A stretch of 64,000 nt of DNA from assembly GCA_025331445.1 (NCBI GenBank), contig JAIWNE010000146.1, positions 1-64,000 on the forward strand. Direction: 5' to 3'. The DNA comes from Blakeslea trispora. Taxonomy: Eukaryota > Mucoromycota > Mucoromycetes > Mucorales > Choanephoraceae. Of this stretch, positions 34,428 to 46,417 are shown piece by piece. The stretch's first letter is position 1. Each line of letters starts with the position of its first letter. The translations under genes and the position numbers were made by a program. The notes beneath the pieces were generated by a model. It was not told where the DNA came from. It made no database searches and saw only the letters and a list, made by a program, of their open reading frames with translations.

Positions 34428-35513
34428 TTACTAGATTGCTGAGACTATCAAAGTGTTATCTTTTTATTTTTCACTTGATGATTTCAAGCTTCTATATGCT
34501 CTTTGGTCCGAGGGAGTGAGGTTGATGGGTGTGGGTGATTGGGGCCTGTATATTTCCTTTTTTGGCTCCTCTTGTCTACAGTGCAATTCTGCAGAGTTAC
34601 TTGCATTAAGGAAAAGAATGATTAAAGAGAGAAAGCAAAGGTACGAGAGTGGGAAAAAAGGAATGTATAATAAAAAAGTAGATAGACTAGTCATGAATTC
34701 AGGTTCAGTTTGCTCAGTCAAAGCAGCGAAACGGTTATGGAGCTTCAAGTGGTAGTCATATCGTTCAAGCGAAACAGGTACTGATTCTGACATTTTTACA
34801 ATGCCATTGTCCGTGCCAGAAAAAGTGAAATCTTGAGAGACTCGTAGAGGATCTAGATTGCTTTTTGCATATTCAGACTTGAATATGGCACCCCATTCAC
34901 TGGCACCAACCTTTTGGACTTATCCAAGTCTTTTCAGTCTTCTGCTTTCCCTTGTCTTTTTTTAGGCAAGGCAACAGCTCTACGTCGAATACACAAGCTA
35001 AATCTTTGATCAGACAACTCACGCTTGCATTCTTCAACAGCCAAATAACTCTTGTATCTTTTTTTCTTTGAGCAAATTGATGAGCTGAGATGTTTCCTTT
35101 TGAATGTCATCTAAAGCTTTCTTTTGTAGCTCGGTAGGTATAGTCACTGGCTGTACTTGCTGACCAGATTGAGTGCCCCTGAGTCTGCTAATTTCGTTCG
35201 GAAAGAGTGGATAGTCTAGATGGTTCAGTCGTCAGAACTTGAGTTGCAGAAGTGCTTGATTGAGCAGCAGCAGAAGGTTGGGAGAAGGGAGGTTTTCTAA
35301 TATCACTTGGATAATTTGATTTGAATACCAAAGTTGTCATCATTGGATGCTTTATAAGCTTGCTTCAGTTTCTTTGACAAATCATCCAAAGAAAAATTAT
35401 GCAAAAGCTTAAATGAGCGACGGTAATAGCAACTTTTATTGGCTGATATTGTCCAATCGCTTTGCTTATTTTGGCGGAGTAGTCCCGTAGACCCAGCAGC
35501 CCCCACCATAAAT
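33699..35513 (-). pseudogene. Unrecognised repetitive coding remnant
   Basis: Protein-like blocks run leftward. The first starts MVGAAGSTGLLRQNKQ at 35513 and contains FSLDDLSKKLKQAYKA. The next contains DFTFSGTDNGIVKMSESVP and LKLHNRFAALTEQTE (about 34720-34860). The third is the 33699-34350 block with LDSFWLHLKPRSSQEEHC, CLRSWNCRAIAASLILRAF and a Lys-rich helical end. Between blocks there are stops, frameshifts and the right-hand inverted repeat. Codon structure and intact stretches suggest a real former gene of several hundred residues. I do not recognise the family or any catalytic motif. Confidence 0.4.
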
Positions 35514-35588
35514 AATCTGAATTTGAACAAATGGACTCATTCTTCTCCTATTGAATTTATTCTATATTTGTCGCGTACGAACAATAAC

Positions 35589-36800
35589 ATGGGACCGTAC
35601 GCATTGTATTCCAAATTCTGCCTTCCAACAGAGATCTGGAAAGAAGTGTTCAAATGTCTTTCTGACAAAGCTGACTTGTACTGTTGCTTATCTGTATGCA
35701 AAGCTTGGTACGTCATTGCTAGTTCGTTTTTTACAGAAGGTATTCGCGTTAGTCTCAATGACGCTCGCATTGACCTACTCCTTCACGACTTGATCAAATA
35801 CGAATCATTTGGTCCAAAAATCACAAAACTGACTCTATCTAACCAATCCACCGGTCAGACCGAGCCTACTCTCTTTCGTTCTACCATCTCTTTCTGTCCC
35901 AACTTGACCGAGATAGAGTTTGATACGAATGAAATCTATTATTATCTTCGTGCTCTCAACAGTCGAGAAGCACTCTTGCCTAGCATTCAAGAGATCAAGG
36001 TGACTAACTTGGAGTTATGTTCACCAGCTATACGACGTTTTCATGTCTGGATTTGCTATCGATTTCGTTTGACTATCACGAAGCTTGAGATCACAGATGC
36101 GGACACAAATGATGCACTGAATACTTATGGTGGTCTGATTGATTTCATCAAGTTGTTTCCCAACCTAAGACATCTGAAGGCAGAGTCCAACACGATGCTA
36201 CGCGACAGCTCTAGCTCCATTGATCTACATGCCTTATTGTCCAATGCTGTTAACCTAGAGAGTCTTGGACTCCTTTTCTTCAACAGGATTACTATTAAAA
36301 AACTAAATGAGAACAATGACATGGCCTATGACACGCTTAAAAGCCTTAAACTCGATGGGTCTCGTGCCGAATTCGATACACTGGATTATATCATGACTCG
36401 ATTCAAACATCTTGACTATCTATCTCTAGTCACATCTTGTCTTTTACCTAGTCATGGATTGACCGAAAGTCAGGAACTGGCTACCATTGACAGATTTCTG
36501 GATTATTGTTCAAAAGTCGAACAGACCAAAGTCTGGTTCATCTTCAAACAACGGCAGTATTTCAGAGACAACACAAACAAGTGCCCTATTCGTCATACCT
36601 TATGGAGTGCTGAATGGGTGAGCGATGAACTAGACTTTGAGCTTAATTCTCTCTACGATGATATGCTTTATGATCATTTATATGGCCCTGATGAATTCTT
36701 GGATTTTCCTGAGGAAGGTTATTGGGTTTCTTATGATCCAGATGATGTTGACGAGTATAATGATGGTCTAACATTTCATTATGCTGCTATTGATGTGTAA
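35589..36800 (+). CDS. F-box protein with LRR-like C-terminal part
   Basis: The protein has 403 residues. Residues about 10-50 (LPTEIWKEVFKCLSDKADLYCCLSVCKAW) form an F-box, which docks on Skp1 of SCF ubiquitin ligases. The remainder has irregular Leu-rich repeats (ITKLTLSN, LRHLKAES, LESLGLLF, LKSLKLDG, LDYLSLVT), expected to bind the substrate. The C-terminus is acidic (Asp/Glu/Tyr-rich). I chose the ATG at 35589 because it directly precedes the F-box; a longer open frame upstream has no ATG and runs into the transposon remnant. The gene is a single exon. It is convergent with the CofD-like gene, 66 bp between stop codons. Such F-box/LRR genes are numerous in Mucorales and the substrate is unknown. 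Confidence 0.8.
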   Translation: MGPYALYSKFCLPTEIWKEVFKCLSDKADLYCCLSVCKAWYVIASSFFTEGIRVSLNDARIDLLLHDLIKYESFGPKITKLTLSNQSTGQTEPTLFRSTISFCPNLTEIEFDTNEIYYYLRALNSREALLPSIQEIKVTNLELCSPAIRRFHVWICYRFRLTITKLEITDADTNDALNTYGGLIDFIKLFPNLRHLKAESNTMLRDSSSSIDLHALLSNAVNLESLGLLFFNRITIKKLNENNDMAYDTLKSLKLDGSRAEFDTLDYIMTRFKHLDYLSLVTSCLLPSHGLTESQELATIDRFLDYCSKVEQTKVWFIFKQRQYFRDNTNKCPIRHTLWSAEWVSDELDFELNSLYDDMLYDHLYGPDEFLDFPEEGYWVSYDPDDVDEYNDGLTFHYAAIDV

Positions 36801-36866
36801 ATGTGTTCTATTTTTTTTCGCTTGCTTTATCATTTTGTTTCTTTGTTACATAAAGTTTCTTTATTT

Positions 36867-38587
36867 TTATTCTAAATCTGAAATATTTTCTAATACAGCT
36901 TGAAGTGATTCAGAGTTATATCTAGGTTCTTCACTCAAAGGATCTGGTTCAGCCATGATACAACGAATACCCAGCGATTCTATAGCTTCTCTATCCACTG
37001 GTACTAATGAGTTGGATAGATAAATCAGATGAGTAATATAGGTGGATGGCGGTTCATTAGGCACCAGTTCAACAGGGAAAGGTGTTGAAGTACCAGGCAC
37101 ATGAGCGGAAGGACAATCATGATAGGCATTGTTGGCAAAATAGCCCTCTTGTTGACCATTCGGCTGAGATGGTCTTGTCTGAAGCCTACAAACATTAGGT
37201 GGTGGCCATTGTCTAAAGCCGTGCTGAACAGGTCTGGCATAGATATCAGCCTGTCCGTTCAACTGAGGACTGTTGGCTAGCATTTCTTCTTCTGTATGAT
37301 TATCGTAATATCGATGTCGTGCATCAATCAGTTGACTTTCATTCAATGCGTTGGTAATAGTGCCTATAAAATCAAGAGCTGTATATCCATCTGTCTCCCG
37401 ATCGGATGTGCCATTCAAGACCAAGATTTTGTATTTTAGTGACTGAGAGCAGGCAATTGCATGACCCACTTTTCGAAGGATAAGACAAGGAAGGATGGAG
37501 GTGTAGAGAGAACCGATAGAGTAGACCAGATGAGTGCGTTTCTTGAGATGGTCAAGGATTTTAGGGTTGGGTAATGGGTAGATTTCCTGACCGTACTCGT
37601 TCATATAGTAGATACGAGAGATAGGTGCCGAGAGTTTCTCTTCGGTTGATTTGCTGAAAATCAGGTTACCATTCAATTCTTCTCCATTGGACATCAAGGG
37701 TGAGGTAGGTAAAGCCAAGACAGAAAAGGCGTCTATTGGATTCATTGATTTGCAGGGCTTGCTTTGACCGGGATGACTGATTTCACATTGACCGCGTAAG
37801 GTATGCCCATCCTCTAATGAGGCAGCAATGGCAGCTGTATGATTTGTGTTGATGACCGGTAGTACATAGGTAGGTTCACGAATGGCAGTGATGGAAGAGA
37901 ACAAAAAGATGGCAGCCTCCAATGATCCAAAGAACAGACGAGCGCCTGTCAAAAAAAAGTTACCGATCGATCCGTTACGGAAATTGAAATGCTTGTGTGC
38001 TCTCTTTAATATCTCGAAATTGAACAACACCAGAAAGCCACGTATTGTCTCCTTCTTTTCAATTGAAATCTTTCGCCAAAGTCTTAAAAAAAAAAATCTC
38101 AATTTGTTCTGTCTTGATTGGTTCACGTCTTTTTTTTTTTTTTACCTGTGCCTTCCTTCCACGATGGAACTCCATTCATCTCGAATTGAATTATCGTCAC
38201 CCAAAGAAGTCAGTCGATAACTAAGTAATTCCTTAATAGCAGCCTTCTCTTCAGCATCATGTCCATCTATATTGATGAGTCGAGTCAGTCGAGATCTCAA
38301 GTCACCTATACTGGGACCACCCAAGACTCGAAGTAATTCACTCTAAAATACAAAATGATGAATGGGATGATTTCCTTTTTTTTTTCTTTAAATGTCTGTA
38401 TTACAGTAGAACCACCATTATCAGAGACACCTAGAATATAACATACGCTAGGTGTAATGGATTGAAATGCATTGGCTTTAAGAAATGAATTAAGAGAGAA
38501 ATATTAGTTGTGAGAGAATTCCTTACCAATGAAATTACATGCCGATCCACCTGAGAAGATCACAAAAGATGGGCTTGTTTGATTCAT
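36867..38587 (-). CDS. CofD/YvcK-family (UPF0052-like) protein
   Basis: Four exons (38527-38587, 38405-38475, 38146-38342, 36867-38082) give 514 residues in a consistent frame with GT-AG borders. The N-terminus has the nucleotide-binding-like FVIFSGGSACNF. ILGVSDNGGST and LLRVLGGPSIGDLRSRL follow, the signature of the CofD/YvcK fold. Later conserved pieces include GSIGNFFLTGARLFFGS and LVYSIGSLYTSILPCLI. CofD transfers phospholactate in F420 synthesis, and YvcK binds UDP-sugars and affects carbon metabolism and cell shape in bacteria. The fungal proteins have no assigned reaction, so I infer only the fold. An insert after about residue 230 and the C-terminal 120 residues are less conserved. 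The divergent neighbour RTP1 starts 341 bp away. Confidence 0.85.
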
Positions 38588-38928
38588 ACTAAAAGAAAGA
38601 AAGAAAGAAAGAGAAAGAGAATGCACATGAACTGTAATTCTAGGTTTGCTCCCTTTTTTAGGTTTAAGCAGGAAAGCGGCATTTGAATAAGTTGCTTAAC
38701 ATGACTCTCTTAACTTTCTACTATCTTTTTACAACGACTAACATATAGGCTTTTTATCATAGCATCATATATGCTTGTTGAAGGAAAAAAAAAAGAATCC
38801 TGGATGTAGAAAAGAGATTTTTTTTTATGTAAGAAAGCACACTAGGTGCATTGATTACGTAATAAAAGTCAAATTGGCTTGTCTATTTTTTTTTTCCTTC
38901 CTTTCACCTCTTTTTTTTTTTAAACCTA

Positions 38929-41900
38929 ATGTCAAAACACGAGCAAGATAAAGCTCATTTGAAAGAATGTTTAATAAAAGCTCATCAGCTTGTTGGAGAG
39001 AAAGTAGAGATTAAAGAAGAAGGTGGGGAGGAGTTTGGCCCATAAGCTGAAAGATCTTTACTGATATATATATAAAGGATCGATCGAGGAAACACTTTGT
39101 CATCGACTTGAGCAACTCGAACTCAAAGTTGATCAAACAAATCCTCGAAAGTCATTTGTTGATCAGTGCTTGAAGGTCCTCTTGACCATTCAAACGGCAT
39201 TGTTGGATGTCTGTATTTCGGGCGGTAAATAAGAAAAAAAAGAAACAGAGAATAAAGCTTGAAATAACTGTTTGTGATAGAGAATCAAAGTGACCGAGAT
39301 TATTTGGGTGTGCGTGATTTTAGGTTGATTCATACACTTTTACAGGTGATTGTGTCTTGGGGATTCTATCCTTGTTTTCTACCCGGTGTAGGTGTTCCTT
39401 TGTCGAAACGAGTCAAGTCAGGATATACCAATCATGGTATGATTATCTAATTCATTGACATGCTCGGATGCTTACTTTCTTTATATCAAGAGCTCTTATC
39501 AAAGACGGAAGAAGATCAAGAGCACCGACACATTTCAACAGATACTTTGTACAGCTTACTTCATTTAGTGACACCTTTGGTTGATTTGATTGCTCAAAGT
39601 GAGAAAGTGCCCAGCAGTAAAACCTATACAACCGTTTCTTCTATTTTGATGAACCGACATTTACCTGATTTATACGCAGCCTTACTTGAGTTAGCTTATG
39701 TGCCTAATTCGCAATTGAAGAAGGATGCAATCACCACATCCCATAGGTCAGCATCTGCTATCATCACACCTGGGCACTTGCTTGGTACACAGACAACACA
39801 ACAGATTGGCCTCAAGAGAGAAGAGAGAGATAAATGTGCTCGTATGTTTGTCTGGCTATTTGATCGATCTGATTTATCTAGAGCATTAGAGTCCCTGATG
39901 TCCCTCTTGGGTACTTCTGATTTACATCCAGTACCCAATTGGCTCAGGACAATCTGTGGGCGATTTCTATCTCGTACACTTTTGAAACCTAAAGGTGTAT
40001 CGATTGTATTGGAATTTACCATAGGTCATGTTGAACAGTGTAAGCTATATATTTTTTTTTTGGTACATGTAGATGAACTCAAATTGATTCTAGTACAATT
40101 AAAACAACTTGAAAGTATGGCTAAACTCATCTTGTCTGTACCACAACAAATGACATCTGTGGAAAGTTATTATGCTATCATTGCCCCACAGCTACTTGAG
40201 CTACTCGAAAAAGAATCGCTTAGTACACCAACATGTCAAGCAGTTACCTTTATTATAGGTCGTATTATATCAAAGCATACTGATCTTGCCAAAACATATA
40301 TTGTTGATCCTATTGTCGGACCCTTGTTGGCATTATGGAATAGACAAGAGTGTGACACAAAGTCATCCGATGCCTTTGATACATTGGCTCTTTCGGAAGA
40401 AAAACTCTCGGCACTCTTGTACATGCTTCATCGAGTGATGATTGGAGGAGAACCCTCTCCAGATATTGTTCAGACTTTCCTATCATCATCCATTGCATGT
40501 CTTTATCATCTCTATGAGTTTACAGTCCAGTCCAAGACAAGTCTAAAAGAGACCGTGCTTGATTTGTTAACTACCTATTTTCGAATCACTACTACATCAG
40601 ATGCCATTCGTGAATTAAAGCATGTTTTACTTGATCCAGTCGACCTTCATGGCCTTCGTGTAGCTTATTTTGCTCCTGGTCCTTCAGGTGGTGTTGTGCT
40701 ACGATTAAGAAAGTAAGTCATGTCCTTTGTGGTAAAATTCATTTTCTTTTAACAAAAAAAAATGATAGAGCATTGAAGCCTTTAGCAGGGAATGAACTTC
40801 CTGTAAATGCTAATGTTCTTGTTGAGTTTATGCAAAAGAGTGAGGATGTCAATTTATGTGGGGACTTCTTTGTCTTCTTGTTGAATGAATATTCTTCTTT
40901 ACAAGTAAGAAAACCAGATCCAAGATTGTACGTGTAGTGTATTTGCTTGAAAACAGTTGATTCACCACTCTATAGAGTTTTGTTGATCTTGCATTTGATT
41001 ATGGGTATGTTAGATACCTTGGGTCCTACCATTTTAGCCAAACCTACACAGATCCTATCATTTGCCAATAACATTGTTCAGGATCATGTGGACAGACTAA
41101 ATGGACATGGCAGCAAACCATCGACAGCCAAGAAGAATGGGTTTCCAGATATCTCCAACATAGTCAGCCAGGAAGATTTAGAGGCCTTGGAAGATGCAGA
41201 GCAATTTTCGGCAGAAGATGATATTGAATCCTTGATATTGGCTATCAATTTATTACGAGCAGTGATGCATGGTAAGCTATGCTTCAAAGAAAAGAAAAAA
41301 AGAAGCTTCATGTTGATTCAAATCTATATAGAAAACGATGAACTATCAGATCAAGCAGTTCAATTACTGCAAGCATCTATTGATCCCCTAAAGCAACTTG
41401 AGAAGCACCCTTTTGAGCTCGTACAAGAGTCAGTGCATGAAGTACTATTGGCCATTACCTCCCATTTATCAGCACAAGCCATGTCCAATATGAAGGGATC
41501 TAGAGATCATTCTCTAGAAGCTTCCAAAGAAAAATACCGTCAGGCTATGAAATCTCTCCAAGATGATCTTTTGCCTATACGTGCTCATGGTATGGGCATG
41601 TTGAAAGAAATGGCTCTGGCAAAGGACCCACTTGTTTCTTCAGGAGACGGTCTAAGCCAACTGTTGGATATTTTTATTCGGTTAGTACAGGATGAAGATA
41701 GTTACATCTACTTGAATGCTGTCAAAGGATTGTCTGCCATGACAGATGCCTACGGCAATGATATCATTAGAAAACTAGGTGCCATCTATAGTGATGATCA
41801 ACAAAAATTAGACAATCGATTGAGAATCGGTGAAGCACTATTGCAAACAATACAACGTTGTGGTGACGCTTTAGGAAAATATGGTAAAAAGGCTATATAG

Positions 41901-42447
41901 CTATTCAAATACACACATATACTCACTTTATCTTTTTTTTTTACAAAAAAAAGTACATACCTTAATCCCTCCCTTAGAGACTGTCTTGGCAAAGAGACAA
42001 GAAGACAGTCATTTACGTGTCTCTGCTTTATCTATCCTTAGTATGGCATGTCAGACATGTCCTGTTGCACTTTCTGCTCAAATGAATGAACTTATTGATT
42101 GGGTTCTAAATATTTTAGAAATCGAGAAAACAGCTGAAGTGCGACGAGGTAAAAACAAAGGAGGGTTCATTTGTGTATTCATATAGATTGACTCATTTTC
42201 TTTTATGTGTGTAGCTGCCACTGTATTGATCTTGTCTTTATTCAGAGGATTATCATCTCAGACGTTATATGAATATCCTGCAGAGAGTTTGAGGAGAACT
42301 TATCGAGCTTTAAGGTACATAGAAGAGACTGATTCAGATGAATTAGCAAGATATCAAGCTAGAGTAGCTTTAAGTGACTTGGATGCTATTATGCGAGGTG
42401 AATTGTTTAAAGACCAATCACCCAAAAATGTCATCAGGTTCAAGTAA
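38929..42447 (+). CDS. RTP1: RTP1/TANGO6-like HEAT-repeat protein
   Basis: The multi-exon gene starts at an ATG after a T-rich leader. Exons continue near 39089-39222, 39297-39438 and from 39491 onward, with further GT-AG introns near 40038, 40712, 40905, 41272, 41884 and 42147. The product is almost entirely alpha-helical. The segment from QAVQLLQASIDPLKQ through PIRAHGMGMLKEMA and DEDSYIYLNAVKGLSAMTD to RIGEALLQTIQRCG is the RTP1_C1 domain. The end (LRRTYRALRYIEETD...ALSDLDAIMRGEL) matches RTP1_C2. In yeast Rtp1 helps RNA polymerase II enter the nucleus; the animal homologue TANGO6 is linked to secretion. The small intron near 40038 (about 34 bp) is unusually short. The tail converges on PI31. 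Confidence 0.82.
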
Positions 42448-42603
42448 TAAAACAAACGAACATTGATGCATCCACTCAAAGAAAGTATAAGTTTGATTAA
42501 ACTGTATGATTTAATCTGTACATGAAGCAATTTTTTTTTGGTTTATTATTGATATACACATATTCTCTGGATAAGTATGTACAATGGTTTCTTTTTGATG
42601 AAT

Positions 42604-43875
42604 CTACATAAACATGTTATCATAACCCTATGTACAGTTAGAGTTAGTAAATACAAATCATGTATGCGCTATCATGATTTACTTACGGGTGGTGGTAGCT
42701 CATCGTTATCAGGGTCACCAGAGAAGTTGTGAGGGAATCTGTTGCTACCTCTATTGCCACCACCTGGTCTGCGAGGTAATCCTCCAAATGGTCCAATAGG
42801 ATCAAAGCGAGCACCCTGTGGAACAGATCCTGGAGGTAAAGGCTGAGGTCCACCAAAAAGACCAGAGGGATCATCCAGACGATTACCACCTCTACCTTCG
42901 AACATGGGATGATTGGGTCCTACAAACATACCACCACCACCGCTACTACCATACTCCAAGTTTTAGACCAAACAATCTCTTTTTTTTTCGCTTTATTGAC
43001 TTACCCTGGCATACGTAGCCTTTGATCCGAAAGAGGATTCAAGTCATCTCTTCCGACTTCATAGATATTTTCCCGGTCCCTGGCGGCAGAAAGTGGTTGT
43101 TGCCCTGTTGGTCTGCTATTCTCAAGCAAGAGAAAGTTATGTCTAGTTGGTATACATTCATTTCTTTTGAACTACATCTATATATTTACCTAGGAGGGAT
43201 TGCGTTACTGTTACGGTTATTTTGACTATTGCCTTCCTCTTCATAGCCTAATTTCTGTAAGCCAGGAATCAACTGCTGCAAAATCTTTAGCTTAAAAGCC
43301 TTAATAAAGTCTTCAAATCGGTTGGATGAGATAAAGCCATGAACCATAGGTCTATCTGATGATGACTCGTAAGGAAAGAACGATGCAGAAGTATAATCTT
43401 CTACCAAAAACTCAAGCATATGTGTCTTATTGTCCTATATATCAACAATTTTTTTTTTACTTAACAAATCCTGTCTCGTCTAGTTTACTTACATCAATGC
43501 CTAAACCGAGAATAATGCATTTATCTCCAAGCTTGACGATTTTGATAACAAAAGTAAGACTCGACTGTGGATGACTGTATCTGAAGGAATACATATGGGG
43601 TCCACTTTGGTTCCATTCAGCTGGTAGTACTCTCGTTGTACCATCACCCTCTAATGCATCTGGCTTTAGTGTCATTATGCAAATAGCTTTTTTTTTTTTT
43701 TACCTTGACGTGCATCGTCACCTAATCCTGCAAAACGAAAACCAACACCAAGCATGATGGCATGTACAGCAGCAGCAAGAGCATCATAAGAGTTCTTCAA
43801 ACTGTTTGAGTTTTGAACGATAGACTGCAAAATAGCAGAAGGGTCCAAGGCGTTTGATTTTGTGCTGTCAGACAT
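42604..43875 (-). CDS. PI31-type proteasome regulator (PSMF1 homologue)
   Basis: Six exons (43704-43875, 43493-43650, 43190-43434, 43005-43115, 42687-42945, 42604-42627) give 322 residues. The N-terminal FP domain includes LPAEWN, YSFRYSHPQSSLTFVIKIVKLG and MLEFLVEDY. A Pro/Gly-rich disordered tail follows, with VGRDDLNP, RFDPIGPFGG and PDNDELPPP. The last exon has only eight codons and adds GYDNMFM, matching the conserved PPPGYDDMYL-type end of PI31. Without this exon the frame would run through the donor into a spurious end. PI31 binds 20S proteasomes through this C-terminus and tunes assembly or activity. The first intron begins GT followed by a long A-run. Confidence 0.88.
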
Positions 43876-45646
43876 GTTTAAAGAAAGGTAAAAAAAAGGT
43901 TTTAGAAGAAAGAAAGAAAAGGAGCCGTTTTTAAAGCTGAGTTCCAAAAATGATTTATGCCATTTGTGCTCTATTTGGTCATATCTGGACACACGAAAAA
44001 AAAAAGTTCAGGAACTGTGAAAAATCACTATTTATCATATGTAAAGAGTCTCAATGAGAACAGACAAATATTTGCGATTTAAAGCTCATTGTGTTGTTAT
44101 GAACAATATACTTGTAGCTGCTATCACTTGAAGGAGAGCAATGCTTGAATTATTAGACATTTGTTTAAATCTTTAACTATGTGAATCACTAGAAAACACA
44201 CTAGCTTAAAGACAAAAGAAGATGATCGATTGCAAATCAATTTCATCTGAACAACCACAATATTAACTAAATAATCCTCTTTTTTTTATTTCTAGTGATT
44301 TTCTCTTCTTTGCACTGCAGGATAGTATGAGTAATAGCAATGGCTGCATACAATGTGCTTTCACATCATATACATATTGCAAGTATATCCTTATCAACTT
44401 GATTTCACTTGACTCAGTTACTGAATATGCAAACATGACATGATGTTCTCACTAGCATAGCTACGACAGATATGAAAATTTGAAGCCAATAGCTGATAAT
44501 GAAGTTCAATTGGTCTTGGCTACAATAAATAATTGTATTGGGTTTAAATGCACCTGGTTTGGTGTTGGTTATTTGGCTATTTCGACTTGAAAGAAAAGTA
44601 ATGCTTAATCATTTTTGAACAACAAGAGGGACTTTTATTCGAATTTTTCAAGCCATGTGTATCTTTTCTTTTTTTGAAAGACTTTGCGTATAATTCTTCA
44701 ACTTGCTGCGTCTTTAGTAATCAACTTCTTGTTCTGAAGCTTGAGCTAATGTATGCTGACATCAGGAATACTGATATTTCCCCCCCTCCCCTATATATTT
44801 CAAGAATACTATCAGTCTCAATAGAGCTTCTTTTTAAATGGGCAATTTGTTTGAGCTACGAGTTTAATGTAAAGACTTTTTTCTGCGTTTACTGTCTGAT
44901 AACTATGTGTTGTGGGATAGATTGAGCAAAATATTAGCGAAAGAAGCTTTGACTCGTCAGGTCAACACAGTTACTATGAAAGATATTGGTTATTAGCCTT
45001 CTAATAGCGAAAGCCATTTTAGCGTTTTTTTTTTATGTCTAGAACCCAGGTAACAACCTTTCGTTGTGCTCTAGATGAACTTTATTGTCACTTTATGTGG
45101 CCTGAATATTTCATTTTTCATTGAAAATTGAGGTTCTTTCTTTTATGTACAATAGCACAGTGGAATCATATGATAAGTGATTGCCTTTTACTGCTATTAC
45201 ATGACTTGGGTTGTTCTTGCGTTTAGTACTAAAACAAAGATGTCGATCTTACATAGAACATCAAGAATGCCTTACACAAATATGTTTGCTTGCTAGACGG
45301 CAGGTTTTTTCGTATGTCCAAGAGGCTAAGCTAAATGTATTGTGTAGAGATGTGTAGCCAAAGACTTTTCATAGTACTATTTTTTTTGTTTGATTTTCAA
45401 TTGCAAGTACACCTTACTTTATAACAAATTGCCATTTGACTTGGAGTCCTACCTCTATAACAAATTGATAAATTAAGCGAAGTAAGGAATAGCATATGGA
45501 AAAGATTAGCATGTGGCTATCAATTAAATAACCCGTATTAGACCGCACTTGAGCAAATCTTTCTTCTCTTTCTTCTCTTTCAATTTTTCCCTTTTCCTTT
45601 TTTTTTTCTGGACTTTTTGATATTCAAAAATACCTAAACGATCATA
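43876..45646. other. Intergenic, AT-rich, no gene seen
   Basis: There are no convincing coding frames, RNA genes or transposon ends. Short frames near 44674-44925 lack homology-like features. The last 100 bp, CT-rich with TTCTTCTCTTTC runs, are likely the promoter and leader of the next gene. Confidence 0.5.
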
Positions 45647-46417
45647 ATGACTTATACTCCTTTGGTCACTTTATCGCTTAAACGCAACAGATCAGACATA
45701 ACAGAAAATCTACATGAAGCACTTAACAAAGTAATGACATTAAGGTCCAAACTGGCCAAGCTGTCGAAGAAAATATCACAATCAATGCATGCATCGAGTG
45801 AACCCATGGATGTCTTTCATTTGTTTCGGTTTGCAAGCCATGAAATCAAGCATAGGCCAACTTACGAAAGCGATGAACTTTACGAACACAAAAGCTTTTA
45901 CAAAAGTAAAAGGTTCAAGCTAGTTGACAATGTAGATCTCAACTGCAATCATTCAAAGCACTTGACTAGTATACTGGTAAAAAACAGTCGATGCAATGAA
46001 CATCAAAGCAATTTGCCAGAAAATTGCTTTACCATGAGATCTGAAAATTTAACAGCTAAAGAATTTGCTGACATTGCTGGTATCACCATTTTACCCGAAA
46101 ATGAACGGGAATTTACAAGTCTAGATGAGGATCATCTATCTGCATTAAACATGGATACACTTTTATCTAGTAAAAGCTATACTTTAAGGCGGCCTCAAAT
46201 TTGGGATTCTGATTTTTGGTCTAGACCCAATGATAATCTGCACCGATCAAATACTCGACATGATAGTATACCCTCAACTCTAGTTGAATCCATTTTTGCT
46301 TTACAAGACAAGGATTTGTCTAAGCTACATCTTACAGACAGCAAAGGTACGGTTTTCATCATCAAAAAAGGTCGCTTTGAAATCCAGTTAGGCGAGGATA
46401 CATTGTCACTAGGATAG
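45647..46417 (+). CDS. Hypothetical protein, 256 residues
   Basis: A single-exon frame starts at an ATG that follows a CT-rich leader ending AACGATCATA. The N-terminal 50 residues look helical and basic (SKLAKLSKKISQS). The middle is hydrophilic. Two more ordered stretches stand out: LTAKEFADIAGITILPENE around residues 132-150, and RRPQIWDSDFWSRP near 185. The C-terminus (LTDSKGTVFIIKKGRFEI) resembles a short beta segment. There is no signal peptide, membrane segment or catalytic motif. Codon choice is like that of neighbouring genes. I do not recognise the family; it may be lineage-specific. Confidence 0.55.
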   Translation: MTYTPLVTLSLKRNRSDITENLHEALNKVMTLRSKLAKLSKKISQSMHASSEPMDVFHLFRFASHEIKHRPTYESDELYEHKSFYKSKRFKLVDNVDLNCNHSKHLTSILVKNSRCNEHQSNLPENCFTMRSENLTAKEFADIAGITILPENEREFTSLDEDHLSALNMDTLLSSKSYTLRRPQIWDSDFWSRPNDNLHRSNTRHDSIPSTLVESIFALQDKDLSKLHLTDSKGTVFIIKKGRFEIQLGEDTLSLG

